A stretch of 32,364 nt of DNA from Bacillus sp. (in: firmicutes) (GTDB lineage Bacteria > Bacillota > Clostridia > Lachnospirales > Lachnospiraceae). Position 1 is the first letter of the stretch, and each line of letters opens with the position of its first letter. The stretch lies in contig JAMPCN010000001.1 of the NCBI GenBank assembly GCA_023666125.1, forward strand, positions 201,522-233,885, given 5' to 3'. Both the position numbers and the translations under genes were made by a program. The notes beneath the pieces were generated by a model. The model was not told the origin of the DNA, did not search any database, and saw only the letters and a program-made list of their open reading frames with translations. Of this stretch, positions 6,655-14,540 are shown one piece after another.

Positions 6655-8581
6655 AGATAAGAATTTAAGTGAAGTGGAGCGGATTTTAGTAGAAAATCCG
6701 CCCTGTATCGACGAAAAAACGAAAGACGGCGTTCCACTTGCATTATATGCCGCCAAAGCGGGGGATTTTCCGATAGTAAAGTATATCGTGGAATATTCCA
6801 GGGCAAGCATGAATACGGTGGATGATGAGAACAGGACAATTCTTCACTATGCAGCAATGTCGGGAGATTTAGAGATGAACCGCTATCTGGTGGAGAAAGT
6901 GGGAATGAGCGTCACGGCGGGAGACAGCCGCCTTATCACCCCGTATCAGATTGCGTGGGAGCGCGGGGATAAAGAGCTGCTTGCGTATTATGAGAAGCGG
7001 GTAGGAGCGCCATATGAGCATATGTACCATAACCCTGTCCGCACGGGAATGTTTCCCGACCCTTCTATCGTCAGGGTGGGAGAGGATTATTATATGGTAA
7101 ATTCCTCATTTATCTTTTTTCCCTGTATTCCGATATCGCATTCTAAGGATTTGGTGCATTGGGAGATTATCGGTCATGCCATCACCAATCCTAAGTGGGC
7201 GAAGTTGGATGAATTAGAGGGCGGCAGAGGTTACTGGGCGCCCGATATTTCCTATGATAACGGCACATTTTACATTACGGCGACCTATCGTCTGAATGAT
7301 ACCGGCACGGTATACAGAAAGCAGATAGTCGTTTCTTCCGATAAACCGGAGGGACCCTACAGCGAACCGACGATAATCGACGAAGATGGTATCGACCCGT
7401 CTATTTTCCATGAGGACGGCAGACACTATATGCTCTTAAACAGGGGAGCCAGAATCTTTGAATTAAATAACGACTGTACTAAACAGATTTCCGAAGCCTC
7501 GTTATTGTACTACGGCGACCAGAAACGTGCGCCGGAGGGACCTCATTTATTAAAGAAAGACGGATATTATTATCTGTTTCTGGCGGAGGGCGGAACCGGA
7601 CCGGGTCATCGTATCAGCGTGGCGAGAAGCAGGGAACTTATGGGCAATTATGAACCCTGCCCATACAATCCGATTATGCGGCAGATGGACGAAAAGGCGG
7701 CGATTCAGCGCTGTGGGCACGGAAAGCCGGTCTGCACGCAGAATGGGGAATGGTATATGGTCTATCTGTGCGGCAGAAGAGTAGAGGGCAGTTACAGTAT
7801 TTTAGGCAGGGAAACTGCGCTGGACCCTGTGACATGGACGGCGGACGGCTGGCCGATTGTCAATCGGCTGCAAGGGCCAAGCGTATTACAGATAATGCCG
7901 AATCTGCCTGTTTGGCACAATGGAACACACGAGGCGAAAAAGGCATATGCCGCAGGAACGGACATGGCAGACGCAGCTTTTAAGAACGGACTGCCGAAAG
8001 AGTTTGTCACGCCAAGACCGTCGGAAAAAGACGGCGTCCGCGTACAGGGCGGGAAACTCATATTAAAAGGGAGCCGCGCGCCGCTTTCTGATGTGGCGGC
8101 AAGGAATATACTGGTGAGAAGGCAGAGCGCGTTTTGTTTTAAAGCGGAGGCGGAACTTACGGTTCCTGCGCTGTCGGAGGGGCAGGAAGCGGGTATCACC
8201 TGTTATTATGATGAAAATACATGGGTATGTTTTTTCATTTCGAGAGAAAAGGAAAATTATTTTTTACAGGTAAAAGAACATATCGGTAAAGAGGATATCC
8301 GCCATACAAAAGAAGAACTGGAAAATCCTGTGGGAGAGAAGTATATTCTCGGCGTGGAAACAAGATATTTACACAGACAATTCTATTATGGTAAAGTAGA
8401 AGAAGAAAGAAAAAATGTGGTGGAACTGCCCAATGTGTATTATCTGTGCGACGAGGGGATTTCCATGGGTAAACGCTTTACGGGCGCGATGGTCGGTATG
8501 TACGCTTATGCAGGGGATAATCCGCTTTTTGCAGAGTTTGGACGGTTTCATTATCAGGAGATGCCGGATAAAAATGAATAA
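6605..8581 (+). CDS. Ankyrin-repeat/GH43 fusion glycosidase
   Basis: The protein combines an N-terminal ankyrin-repeat region (about residues 10-133) with a GH43 propeller and a C-terminal beta-sandwich. Ankyrin signatures include DGVPLALYAAKAGDFPIVKYI and NRTILHYAAMSGDLEMNRYL, with a weaker first and last repeat. GH43 catalytic residues are intact: Asp152 in FPDPSIVRVG, Asp264 in GIDPSIFHEDG and Glu311 in APEGPH. No signal peptide is present. The start is uncertain: ATG 6605 lies just after AAAAAGGAGG (spacing short), whereas ATG 6626 (MLHPLQKA) has no ribosome binding site; either gives an overlap with the preceding GH43 gene, so translation is probably coupled. Ankyrin repeats usually bind proteins; a scaffold or regulatory role in the cytoplasm is inference. 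Confidence 0.87.
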   Translation: MRILSTSMLHPLQKAIEDKNLSEVERILVENPPCIDEKTKDGVPLALYAAKAGDFPIVKYIVEYSRASMNTVDDENRTILHYAAMSGDLEMNRYLVEKVGMSVTAGDSRLITPYQIAWERGDKELLAYYEKRVGAPYEHMYHNPVRTGMFPDPSIVRVGEDYYMVNSSFIFFPCIPISHSKDLVHWEIIGHAITNPKWAKLDELEGGRGYWAPDISYDNGTFYITATYRLNDTGTVYRKQIVVSSDKPEGPYSEPTIIDEDGIDPSIFHEDGRHYMLLNRGARIFELNNDCTKQISEASLLYYGDQKRAPEGPHLLKKDGYYYLFLAEGGTGPGHRISVARSRELMGNYEPCPYNPIMRQMDEKAAIQRCGHGKPVCTQNGEWYMVYLCGRRVEGSYSILGRETALDPVTWTADGWPIVNRLQGPSVLQIMPNLPVWHNGTHEAKKAYAAGTDMADAAFKNGLPKEFVTPRPSEKDGVRVQGGKLILKGSRAPLSDVAARNILVRRQSAFCFKAEAELTVPALSEGQEAGITCYYDENTWVCFFISREKENYFLQVKEHIGKEDIRHTKEELENPVGEKYILGVETRYLHRQFYYGKVEEERKNVVELPNVYYLCDEGISMGKRFTGAMVGMYAYAGDNPLFAEFGRFHYQEMPDKNE

Positions 8582-9935
8582 GAAAAATAATCGTGACTTG
8601 TTGCTGAACGGGAATCTGCTGAAAGCAATTATGACGCTTGCAATACCAGTTGTTATTAATAGTTTTCTGCAAACCATGTATAACCTGACAGATACATATT
8701 GGCTTGGGAAGCTGGGAACAGAGGAACTTGCCGCTATCAATCTGATAACGCCGATGCAGAATATCGTTATCAATTTCGGTTCCGGTATTACGGTAGCAGG
8801 TTCGGTACTGATTTCCCAATATCTGGGAGCGAAAAGGGATGAAGATGCAAGGAGCATGGCAAATCAGATTTTTGCCTGTGCGCTGATATTTTCCGTAGTG
8901 TGTGCCGGATTCTGTGCGGTAGCGACGCCGGCTATCGTAACGTGGCTGGGGGCGGAGGCGGACACATGGAGCTACAGCAAAACCTATTTGCAGTTAGTCA
9001 TCCTGGATATGCCTTTTTTGTATACGGTCAATATCTATACGGCGATTAATCAGGCGCAGGGCGATACGGTCCGACCGATGTTTCTAAATTTATTCGGTAT
9101 CTCGCTCAATATGATATTGGACCCGCTTTTTATGATGATTCTGAAAATGGGCGTGGCGGGCGCGGCATTGGCGACGGTAGGTGCGAAAGCGGTTCCTGCG
9201 GTCATTGCGTTTATCCTGCTATTGAATAAAGATAAGGATATCCATCTGAATCTGCGCAAGCTGAAATTTGAAAAGGAAAAACTGAAGAGTATTCTGGTAA
9301 TCGGTCTGCCTACCGCAATCGGCGGAAGCACCATGCAGTTCGGTTTCTTACTGATGAGCAGAAACGTATTAAAGTACGGTACGCAGGCGATGGCGGCTTA
9401 CGGAATCGGCAATAAAATCAACAGCCTGATTACGCTGCCGACCAACGGCATCGGTTCCGCGGTGGCGACGATTGTAGGACAGAATGTAGGAGCCATGCAG
9501 CATGAGAGGGCGGAGAAAGGCTATCAGATTTCCATGAGGATAAGCGTCGTTTTTCTCTTCATAGGCGGTATGATTTTATCCAGAATGCCCATATCGACCG
9601 CGATTGTGAAGATTTTTTCACAAGATGCGGAAGTTGTCGGCATGGCGGCGGATTTTTTAAGCATTATGGCGTTCTGGTGTTTTGCCAACGGCGTCTATAA
9701 TTCCAGTATGGGACTGTTTCAGGGAAGCGGGCATACGGAGGTAACGATGCTGATTGACGCCGCCAGGTTATGGGTATTCCGTTTTGCGACCCTGTATGTG
9801 TGCGAAGCGTGGCTGCATATGGGCGTACGGAGCGTGTGGTATTCCGTTGTCGTCAGTAACGGGCTGTCCGCGATTGTTTTGTATATTGTATACAGGACGG
9901 GCTATTGGAGGAAGAAGCGGATTCAGACGGGATAA
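8574..9935 (+). CDS. MATE-family multidrug/organic-cation transporter
   Basis: This is a polytopic antiporter of the MATE (MOP) family, with about 12 hydrophobic helices across 454 residues, the usual family length. Family features include MTLAIPVVINSFLQTMYNLTD at the start, the LGTEELAA segment, and QNVGAMQHERAEKG in the C-terminal half after GIGSAVATIVG. I start it at ATG 8574 (MNKKNNRDLL) rather than the upstream methionine at 8415, because the intervening frame lies inside the GH43 gene and does not look like MATE. The start overlaps the ankyrin-GH43 stop by 8 bp, which indicates translational coupling and membership of the same operon. What it exports (or whether it handles sugar or phenolic compounds freed from pectin) cannot be told from sequence. 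Confidence 0.92.
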   Translation: MNKKNNRDLLLNGNLLKAIMTLAIPVVINSFLQTMYNLTDTYWLGKLGTEELAAINLITPMQNIVINFGSGITVAGSVLISQYLGAKRDEDARSMANQIFACALIFSVVCAGFCAVATPAIVTWLGAEADTWSYSKTYLQLVILDMPFLYTVNIYTAINQAQGDTVRPMFLNLFGISLNMILDPLFMMILKMGVAGAALATVGAKAVPAVIAFILLLNKDKDIHLNLRKLKFEKEKLKSILVIGLPTAIGGSTMQFGFLLMSRNVLKYGTQAMAAYGIGNKINSLITLPTNGIGSAVATIVGQNVGAMQHERAEKGYQISMRISVVFLFIGGMILSRMPISTAIVKIFSQDAEVVGMAADFLSIMAFWCFANGVYNSSMGLFQGSGHTEVTMLIDAARLWVFRFATLYVCEAWLHMGVRSVWYSVVVSNGLSAIVLYIVYRTGYWRKKRIQTG

Positions 9936-9963
9936 GTTAAAAGATGCAGGGAGGGTATAGAGT

Positions 9964-10896
9964 ATGGAAATGGAAAAGCTTACGAACGAATGCTTCGACT
10001 ATTGTAGCAAACAGTCAAAAGCGTGGAATTACAAAACGGGCGTTATGTTAATAGGCGCGCAAAAGATGTATGAAGCGACAGGAGAGGAAAAATATTTTTC
10101 TTTTATCAAATCTTCTATGGAGGAATTGCTGGCGCAGGACGGCGCGCTAAAAAGTTATCCGGCGGAGACGGGCAATATTGAGGGCATAAGCTGCGGCAGG
10201 ATTTTATATTTTCTGTATGATAAAACGAAAGAGGACAAATACCGCAAGGCGGTCGATAATGTGATGGACAGACTACGGGACTGCCCAAGATGTGAATGCG
10301 GGAATTTCCTGTATCAGACGAAAGAGGCGGACGAATCGTGGCTGGACGTGCTTTATATGACGCAGCCTTTCTATATGGAATACGAGACGACATATGATAA
10401 AAAAGAAAAGTACAATGACATTATCAATCAGTTTAAAAATGTGCGCGGATTTTTATATAATAAAAAAGAAGAATTTACAGGCTCCGGTTTTTCCCTAAAG
10501 AGCGTGGGAGCGTATCTGGCGGCGTTAATCGATACGATGGATAACATGAGTTTTGAAATCTATGAACAGTACAGGACATTGCAGGATGCTTTCAAACTCA
10601 CTCTGAAAAGTATGCTGCCGTGCCAGGACAAGGACAGTAAACTTTTTTCTCTGTCAAACGGCGCGGACGCAGCAGGAAATGCCATGATGAGCTATGCCGT
10701 CATGAAGGCGTGTCGTATGGGCATTGTGTTAAAGGAAAAATATGCGGATTCCGCTATGAAGATGATAGAGAGTCTGTCGGACGACACCTATGCGAACAGG
10801 AATGCTTTTACAGGCGGCGCCGGGAACGCGGGCACATTTTTAATGGCTTACGGCCAGTATTTGCAGCTAAAAAAAGAAATGGATGAGAACGGCTAA
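9964..10896 (+). CDS. GH105-like protein, degenerate paralogue of the next gene
   Basis: The protein is an alpha/alpha-barrel sequence related to unsaturated rhamnogalacturonyl hydrolases (YteR/YesR) and to its downstream neighbour. Shared landmarks are WLDVLYMTQPFYMEYET (Asp128, equivalent to the general acid/base Asp) and GRILYFLYD. Compared with the next protein it is 64 residues shorter. It has Glu in place of the first active-site Asp (GNIEG versus LNIDN). It also lacks the GLYYHAYD and LRALGWY segments that carry the substrate-binding His, Arg and Trp; the corresponding stretch reads GSGFSLKSVGAYLAALID. It is therefore probably inactive as a classical GH105, or specialised for another substrate. 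No signal peptide. A GGAGG-like site 9 nt upstream supports ATG 9964. Confidence 0.75.
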   Translation: MEMEKLTNECFDYCSKQSKAWNYKTGVMLIGAQKMYEATGEEKYFSFIKSSMEELLAQDGALKSYPAETGNIEGISCGRILYFLYDKTKEDKYRKAVDNVMDRLRDCPRCECGNFLYQTKEADESWLDVLYMTQPFYMEYETTYDKKEKYNDIINQFKNVRGFLYNKKEEFTGSGFSLKSVGAYLAALIDTMDNMSFEIYEQYRTLQDAFKLTLKSMLPCQDKDSKLFSLSNGADAAGNAMMSYAVMKACRMGIVLKEKYADSAMKMIESLSDDTYANRNAFTGGAGNAGTFLMAYGQYLQLKKEMDENG

Positions 10897-10908
10897 AAGG
10901 AGGACGCC

Positions 10909-12033
10909 ATGGACAGGATTGAAAAGTATATTGACGAATTGATGGAAAAGAGTACGCCGGAACGCCCGATATGGAACATCGAGAAAATCATGCAGGGGGT
11001 AAAATCCACATGGAATTATATCGACGGCTGTATGATTAAGGCAATTTTAGAGATGTATGCCATTACCAAAAACGAAAAATATTTTCAGTTCGCAGACGCA
11101 TTTATCGACTGCAAAGTGAATGAGGACGGAACCATCGACGGCTATGACGTACAAGAATTAAATATCGATAACGTCAACGCCGGAAAGACGTTATTCGAGT
11201 TATATGATTTGACAGGGAAAGAAAAATACCGTAAGGCGATTGATTTGGTATACAGCCAGATAAAGCAGATGCCGCGGACGAAAGAGGGAAATTTCTGGCA
11301 TAAGAATATTTATCCCAATCAGGTGTGGCTGGATGGTCTGTATATGTGTCAGCCGTTTTATATGGAGTATGAGACGCGTTTTAATAATAAGAAAAACTAT
11401 GACGATATTTTCAGTCAGTTTGAAGAGGTTGTTCTGAATATGAAAGATCCTAAAACGGGGCTTTACTATCATGCCTACGATTCTTCCAGAGAAATGTTTT
11501 GGTGTGATAAAGTTACGGGTCTTAGCCAGAATTTCTGGCTGCGCGCGCTTGGATGGTATTCCATGGCGTTACTGGACACTTTGGATAAAGCGGACGCTTC
11601 ATATGGAGCGCCATATGAAACGCTGAAAGGGGTGTTCGTAGAACTGATGGATGCGATGTTACGCTATCAGGATGAAAGCGGTATGTGGTATCAGGTCGTC
11701 AATGTCGGCGGTATGGATAAAAACTATCTGGAAACGAGCGGAAGCTCCATTATGGCATATGCCTTGTTAAAGGGCGTACGGCTTGGATTCTTACCGGAGA
11801 AGTACCGCGAATACGGAAAAAAGGCATTTCAGGGCATCTGCGATAAATATCTGACTACGGACGAAGAGGGCAATCTGCATCTGGATGGTATCTGTCTGGT
11901 GGCAGGACTTGGCGGAAAGCAGATGCGTTCGGGAACGTATGACTACTATATGTCGGAGCCGGTGGTAAAGGATGACGCGAAAGGCGTGGGACCGTTTTTA
12001 CTTGCCTATACGGAAATGCTGCGTCTGCAGTAA
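10909..12033 (+). CDS. Unsaturated rhamnogalacturonyl hydrolase, GH105 (YteR/YesR type)
   Basis: This cytoplasmic enzyme should hydrolyse the unsaturated galacturonyl residue from the non-reducing end of lyase-generated rhamnogalacturonan oligosaccharides, starting by hydration of the 4,5 double bond. Active-site landmarks of GH105 are all present: Asp87 (LNIDNVNAG), Asp142 (WLDGLYM), His188 (YYHAYD) and the LRALGWYSMALLD segment at about 211-223. These closely match Asp88, Asp143 and His189 of Bacillus YteR. Length (374 aa) is normal, and there is no signal peptide. It follows the degenerate paralogue by 12 bp with a strong AAGGAGG site. It is the last gene of the pectin-oligosaccharide locus; no terminator is evident before the next promoter. 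Confidence 0.92.
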   Translation: MDRIEKYIDELMEKSTPERPIWNIEKIMQGVKSTWNYIDGCMIKAILEMYAITKNEKYFQFADAFIDCKVNEDGTIDGYDVQELNIDNVNAGKTLFELYDLTGKEKYRKAIDLVYSQIKQMPRTKEGNFWHKNIYPNQVWLDGLYMCQPFYMEYETRFNNKKNYDDIFSQFEEVVLNMKDPKTGLYYHAYDSSREMFWCDKVTGLSQNFWLRALGWYSMALLDTLDKADASYGAPYETLKGVFVELMDAMLRYQDESGMWYQVVNVGGMDKNYLETSGSSIMAYALLKGVRLGFLPEKYREYGKKAFQGICDKYLTTDEEGNLHLDGICLVAGLGGKQMRSGTYDYYMSEPVVKDDAKGVGPFLLAYTEMLRLQ

Positions 12034-12066
12034 CAGACGGGAATCAGATATTTATTCCATTCGGTA

Positions 12067-12095
12067 TTGTAAATGGTTTGGACATTCTTTATAAT
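12067..12095 (+). promoter_or_regulatory. Probable sigma-A promoter for the SDR/NTF2-like pair
   Basis: TTGTAA (12067-12072), 17 bp spacer, then a perfect TATAAT (12090-12095), 55 bp upstream of the dehydrogenase start. The -35 matches consensus at four of six positions. The 117-bp gap contains no convincing terminator, so read-through from the GH105 gene is also possible. Confidence 0.6.
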
Positions 12096-12150
12096 AAAAT
12101 TGTATGCAATAATAGCAAAAACTATATAAAAGAGAAGTGGAGGAAAAGTT

Positions 12151-12939
12151 ATGGGTGTATACGCAATCTCTGGCGCTTCGAGCGGAATCGGCGCCAAGAC
12201 AAAGGAGCTGTTGTTACAGCGTGGGCATGAGGTTATCAACATCGATTTAAAAGATGGCGATATCTGTGTCAATCTGGCAACGGAGGAGGGAAGGCAGGAA
12301 GCGATTGACAGTTTGAAAAAGCTGCATCCCGAAGGTCTGGACGGCATCATTTGTAATGCCGGTGTGTCCGGAGCCTGCGGCAATCTTCCGCTGATTATTT
12401 CCCTTAATTATTTTGGTACGCTTGCCCTTGCAAAAGGCAGTTATGAGCTGCTTGCAAAGAAGCACGGAAGCTGTGTGGTAACGGCTTCCAATACGATTTC
12501 ACAGGGTGCAGGACGTATGGATATTGCAGATTTATTAAATAATATCGGGGATGAAAAAAGGATTCTGAATCTGGTGGGGCAGATGGATTCCTCTAATTTG
12601 AGCGTAGGCAACAGCCTCTATGTTTCTACAAAATATGCGCTGGCAAGATGGGTAAGACGCGTTTCCGCTTCTTGGGCGGCAAACGGCGTACGCATCAATG
12701 CGGTAGCTCCCGGCAACGTAAATACGACCATGACGGCGACCATGAGTACTTCCGCCAAAATGGCATTGAACGCGCTTCCGATTCCGACCAAGTACGGTCA
12801 GGAGTGCTTGATGGATGCGGACGAAATTGCAGAAGTAATGGTATTTCTGGCGTCGGATGCAGCAAGAGGCGTAAACGGTAATGTCATGTTTGTAGACGGC
12901 GGTACGGATGCGCTGCTTAATACGGAAAAAGTATATTAA
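12151..12939 (+). CDS. Short-chain dehydrogenase/reductase, 3-alpha-hydroxysteroid dehydrogenase-like
   Basis: This is a classical SDR that interconverts an alcohol and a ketone with NAD(P)(H). The Rossmann motif GASSGIG is at 8-14; Asp32 at the end of the second strand favours NAD(H). NAG is at 69-71, with catalytic Asn86, Ser113, Tyr157 and Lys161 (YVSTK). The early SGASSGIG, the [13 protein letters not shown] segment, the NYFG motif and a long insertion before the active Tyr resemble the Comamonas HsdA-type 3-alpha-hydroxysteroid dehydrogenase subgroup, recalled from memory. Steroid or bile-acid activity is therefore possible but unproven; a sugar or other alcohol substrate is an alternative. 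Length is 262 aa. GGAGG precedes the ATG. An NTF2-like gene follows by 16 bp, and the pair has its own promoter. Confidence 0.85.
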   Translation: MGVYAISGASSGIGAKTKELLLQRGHEVINIDLKDGDICVNLATEEGRQEAIDSLKKLHPEGLDGIICNAGVSGACGNLPLIISLNYFGTLALAKGSYELLAKKHGSCVVTASNTISQGAGRMDIADLLNNIGDEKRILNLVGQMDSSNLSVGNSLYVSTKYALARWVRRVSASWAANGVRINAVAPGNVNTTMTATMSTSAKMALNALPIPTKYGQECLMDADEIAEVMVFLASDAARGVNGNVMFVDGGTDALLNTEKVY

Positions 12940-12955
12940 GACGGGAGGGGATAGA

Positions 12956-13288
12956 ATGAGACCGATTGAAAAATATGTAGAAGCTATGGAAAAGAAAGAC
13001 TTTGCAGGTCTTGCAGAGCTGTTTACGAAAGATGGAATTTTGTGCGATTACTGCACCAACTCTTCCGCGCAGAAAGAGTATCATATTTATGGGCAGGAAG
13101 CGATTAATATGTTTTTTAGAAATAAATTCGGTTTCCGTCAATACTCCATTGCCGAGGCGGAAGTGGTAAACGACACGCAGGCGGAGTTTATCGCAAACTT
13201 CGGCGGCTATAACATTATGGCGATTGCTACGGTGCGGGAAGTCAATGAGGACGGTCATATTCAGATGTTGACGGTAAGACCGAAATAA
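12956..13288 (+). CDS. Small NTF2/SnoaL-like fold protein
   Basis: The protein is 110 aa and begins with the cone-shaped NTF2-like pattern: helix (PIEKYVEAMEKKDFAGLAELF), then KDGILCDY, a middle helix around GQEAINMFFRNKFG, and strands to the end. Such proteins often bind small hydrophobic molecules or act as isomerases/dehydratases. The pairing with the SDR 16 bp upstream suggests action on the same or a sequential intermediate. I cannot identify catalytic residues with certainty. The start at 12956 is chosen because GGGAGGGG lies 5 nt upstream; the in-frame methionine at 12908 lies inside the SDR gene. The stop is followed immediately by copy 2 of the intergenic element. Confidence 0.75.
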   Translation: MRPIEKYVEAMEKKDFAGLAELFTKDGILCDYCTNSSAQKEYHIYGQEAINMFFRNKFGFRQYSIAEAEVVNDTQAEFIANFGGYNIMAIATVREVNEDGHIQMLTVRPK

Positions 13289-13289
13289 C

Positions 13290-13359
13290 AAGTTGAAAAT
13301 CAGAGATTTTCAACTGCGAGTTTGCGCATATATGCACAAACATCGTGGGTTGAGATGTT
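13290..13359 (+). repeat. Structured intergenic element, copy 2
   Basis: The same layout as at 4202-4283. GTTGAAAATC (13292-13301) and GATTTTCAAC (13305-13314) form a hairpin with loop AGA. GTTTG (13320-13324) pairs with CAAAC (13337-13341) around the palindrome GCATATATGC. TGCGA (13315-13319) pairs with TCGTG (13343-13347). GGGTTGAGA follows. Relative to copy 1, an A-U pair becomes G-C and a G-C pair becomes G-U in the basal stem, which keeps the helix. Confidence 0.75.
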
Positions 13360-13374
13360 TTAAAACTTCGTATG

Positions 13375-13404
13375 GAAGAATGCCTTAAAAAACAGGCATT
13401 CTTC
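13375..13404 (+). promoter_or_regulatory. Hairpin upstream of pta
   Basis: GAAGAATGCCT (13375-13385) pairs with AGGCATTCTTC (13394-13404), 11 bp with an A-rich loop. No T-run follows on either strand, so it is not a standard terminator. It may be an mRNA leader structure or a site ending the preceding transcript. A clear promoter for pta was not found between here and 13458. Confidence 0.55.
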
Positions 13405-13458
13405 GCGCGAGTGTCTGTGTCGGTAAACTTGCAATAGGATAGAAAGGAGAATAGAAAA

Positions 13459-14460
13459 ATGTCGTACATTGACTTGATGAAAGAAAAAGCTAGAAGTGAT
13501 AAAAAGACGATTGTACTGCCGGAGACAAGTGATAAGAGAACTCTGATTGCAGCATCGCATATCATTAAAGAAGGAATTGCCGATATTATTATGATTGGTA
13601 ATGAAGATAAGATTCTGGATGGTGCGGGATGGCTGGAAGTAGAGCTGGACGGCGTTAAGATTATTGACCCTGAAAAGACGGATAAACTGGACGGCTATGT
13701 GGATTTGCTGTATGAAACCAGAAAGAATAAAGGTATGACGCCGGAGAAAGCAAGGGAAACGCTTTTAAAAGATTATTTGACATTCGGCGTTGTTATGGTA
13801 AAAGCAAACGATGCGGACGGCATGGTGGCAGGCGCGGCTCATGCGACGGCGGACACATTAAGACCGGCGCTTCAGATTTTGAAAACAGCGCCCGGCGTCA
13901 AGCTGGTATCCGGTTTCTTTATTATGGATGTGCCGGATTGTGAATTTGGAGAGGGCGGCACGTTCCTTTTTGCAGACTGCGGTTTGAATCAGGACCCGAC
14001 GGCGGAGGAGCTGGCTTCCATAGCGGACGCTTCCGCAAAGAGCTTTAAGAGCCTGGTAGGAGCAAAGCCGATTATCGCTATGCTTTCCCACTCGACAAAG
14101 GGAAGCGCAAAACATCCGTTAGTAGATAAAATGGTTGAGGCGACAAGAATTGCCCATGAACAATATCCGCATTTATGTATCGACGGCGAGTTACAGGCGG
14201 ACGCGGCTCTGGTTGCGTCGGTAGCAAAATCCAAAGCGCCGGGCAGCGAAGTGGGAGGAAAGGCAAACGTTTTGATTTTCCCGAATCCGGACTGCGGTAA
14301 TATCGGCTATAAATTGGTACAGAGACTTGCAAAGGCGGAAGCGTACGGTCCGATGTTACAGGGCATCGCGAAACCGGTTAATGACTTATCCCGCGGCTGT
14401 TCTTGGGAAGATATTGTCGGCGTAGTGGCATTGACGGCGGTACAGGCGCAGTTAAGCTGA
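13459..14460 (+). CDS. pta: Phosphate acetyltransferase
   Basis: The enzyme converts acetyl-CoA and phosphate to acetyl phosphate, the first step of the Pta-AckA route that yields ATP and acetate. The 333-aa length is that of the short clostridial/Bacillus form. Visible family blocks include KTIVLPETSDKRTL near the start, GMVAGAAHATADTLRPALQI, and NVLIFPNPDCGNIGYKLVQRL near the end. AAAGGAG upstream supports the ATG. ackA follows 80 bp downstream on the same strand, the usual pairing. The product is cytoplasmic. The reverse route could assimilate acetate released by the acetylesterase, but that is speculative. Confidence 0.97.
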   Translation: MSYIDLMKEKARSDKKTIVLPETSDKRTLIAASHIIKEGIADIIMIGNEDKILDGAGWLEVELDGVKIIDPEKTDKLDGYVDLLYETRKNKGMTPEKARETLLKDYLTFGVVMVKANDADGMVAGAAHATADTLRPALQILKTAPGVKLVSGFFIMDVPDCEFGEGGTFLFADCGLNQDPTAEELASIADASAKSFKSLVGAKPIIAMLSHSTKGSAKHPLVDKMVEATRIAHEQYPHLCIDGELQADAALVASVAKSKAPGSEVGGKANVLIFPNPDCGNIGYKLVQRLAKAEAYGPMLQGIAKPVNDLSRGCSWEDIVGVVALTAVQAQLS

Positions 14461-14540
14461 AAATCGGAGGTTTGATTGTTTTGTCAGCGGATTTGTAAGA
14501 GCGTTGAAAAGAAGTATGAGGAAAGGAGTATAGTGATAAA

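Noticed and set aside
13375-13404. Terminator before pta
   Set aside because: The 11-bp stem has no T-run on either strand, so I list it as a hairpin of unknown role instead.
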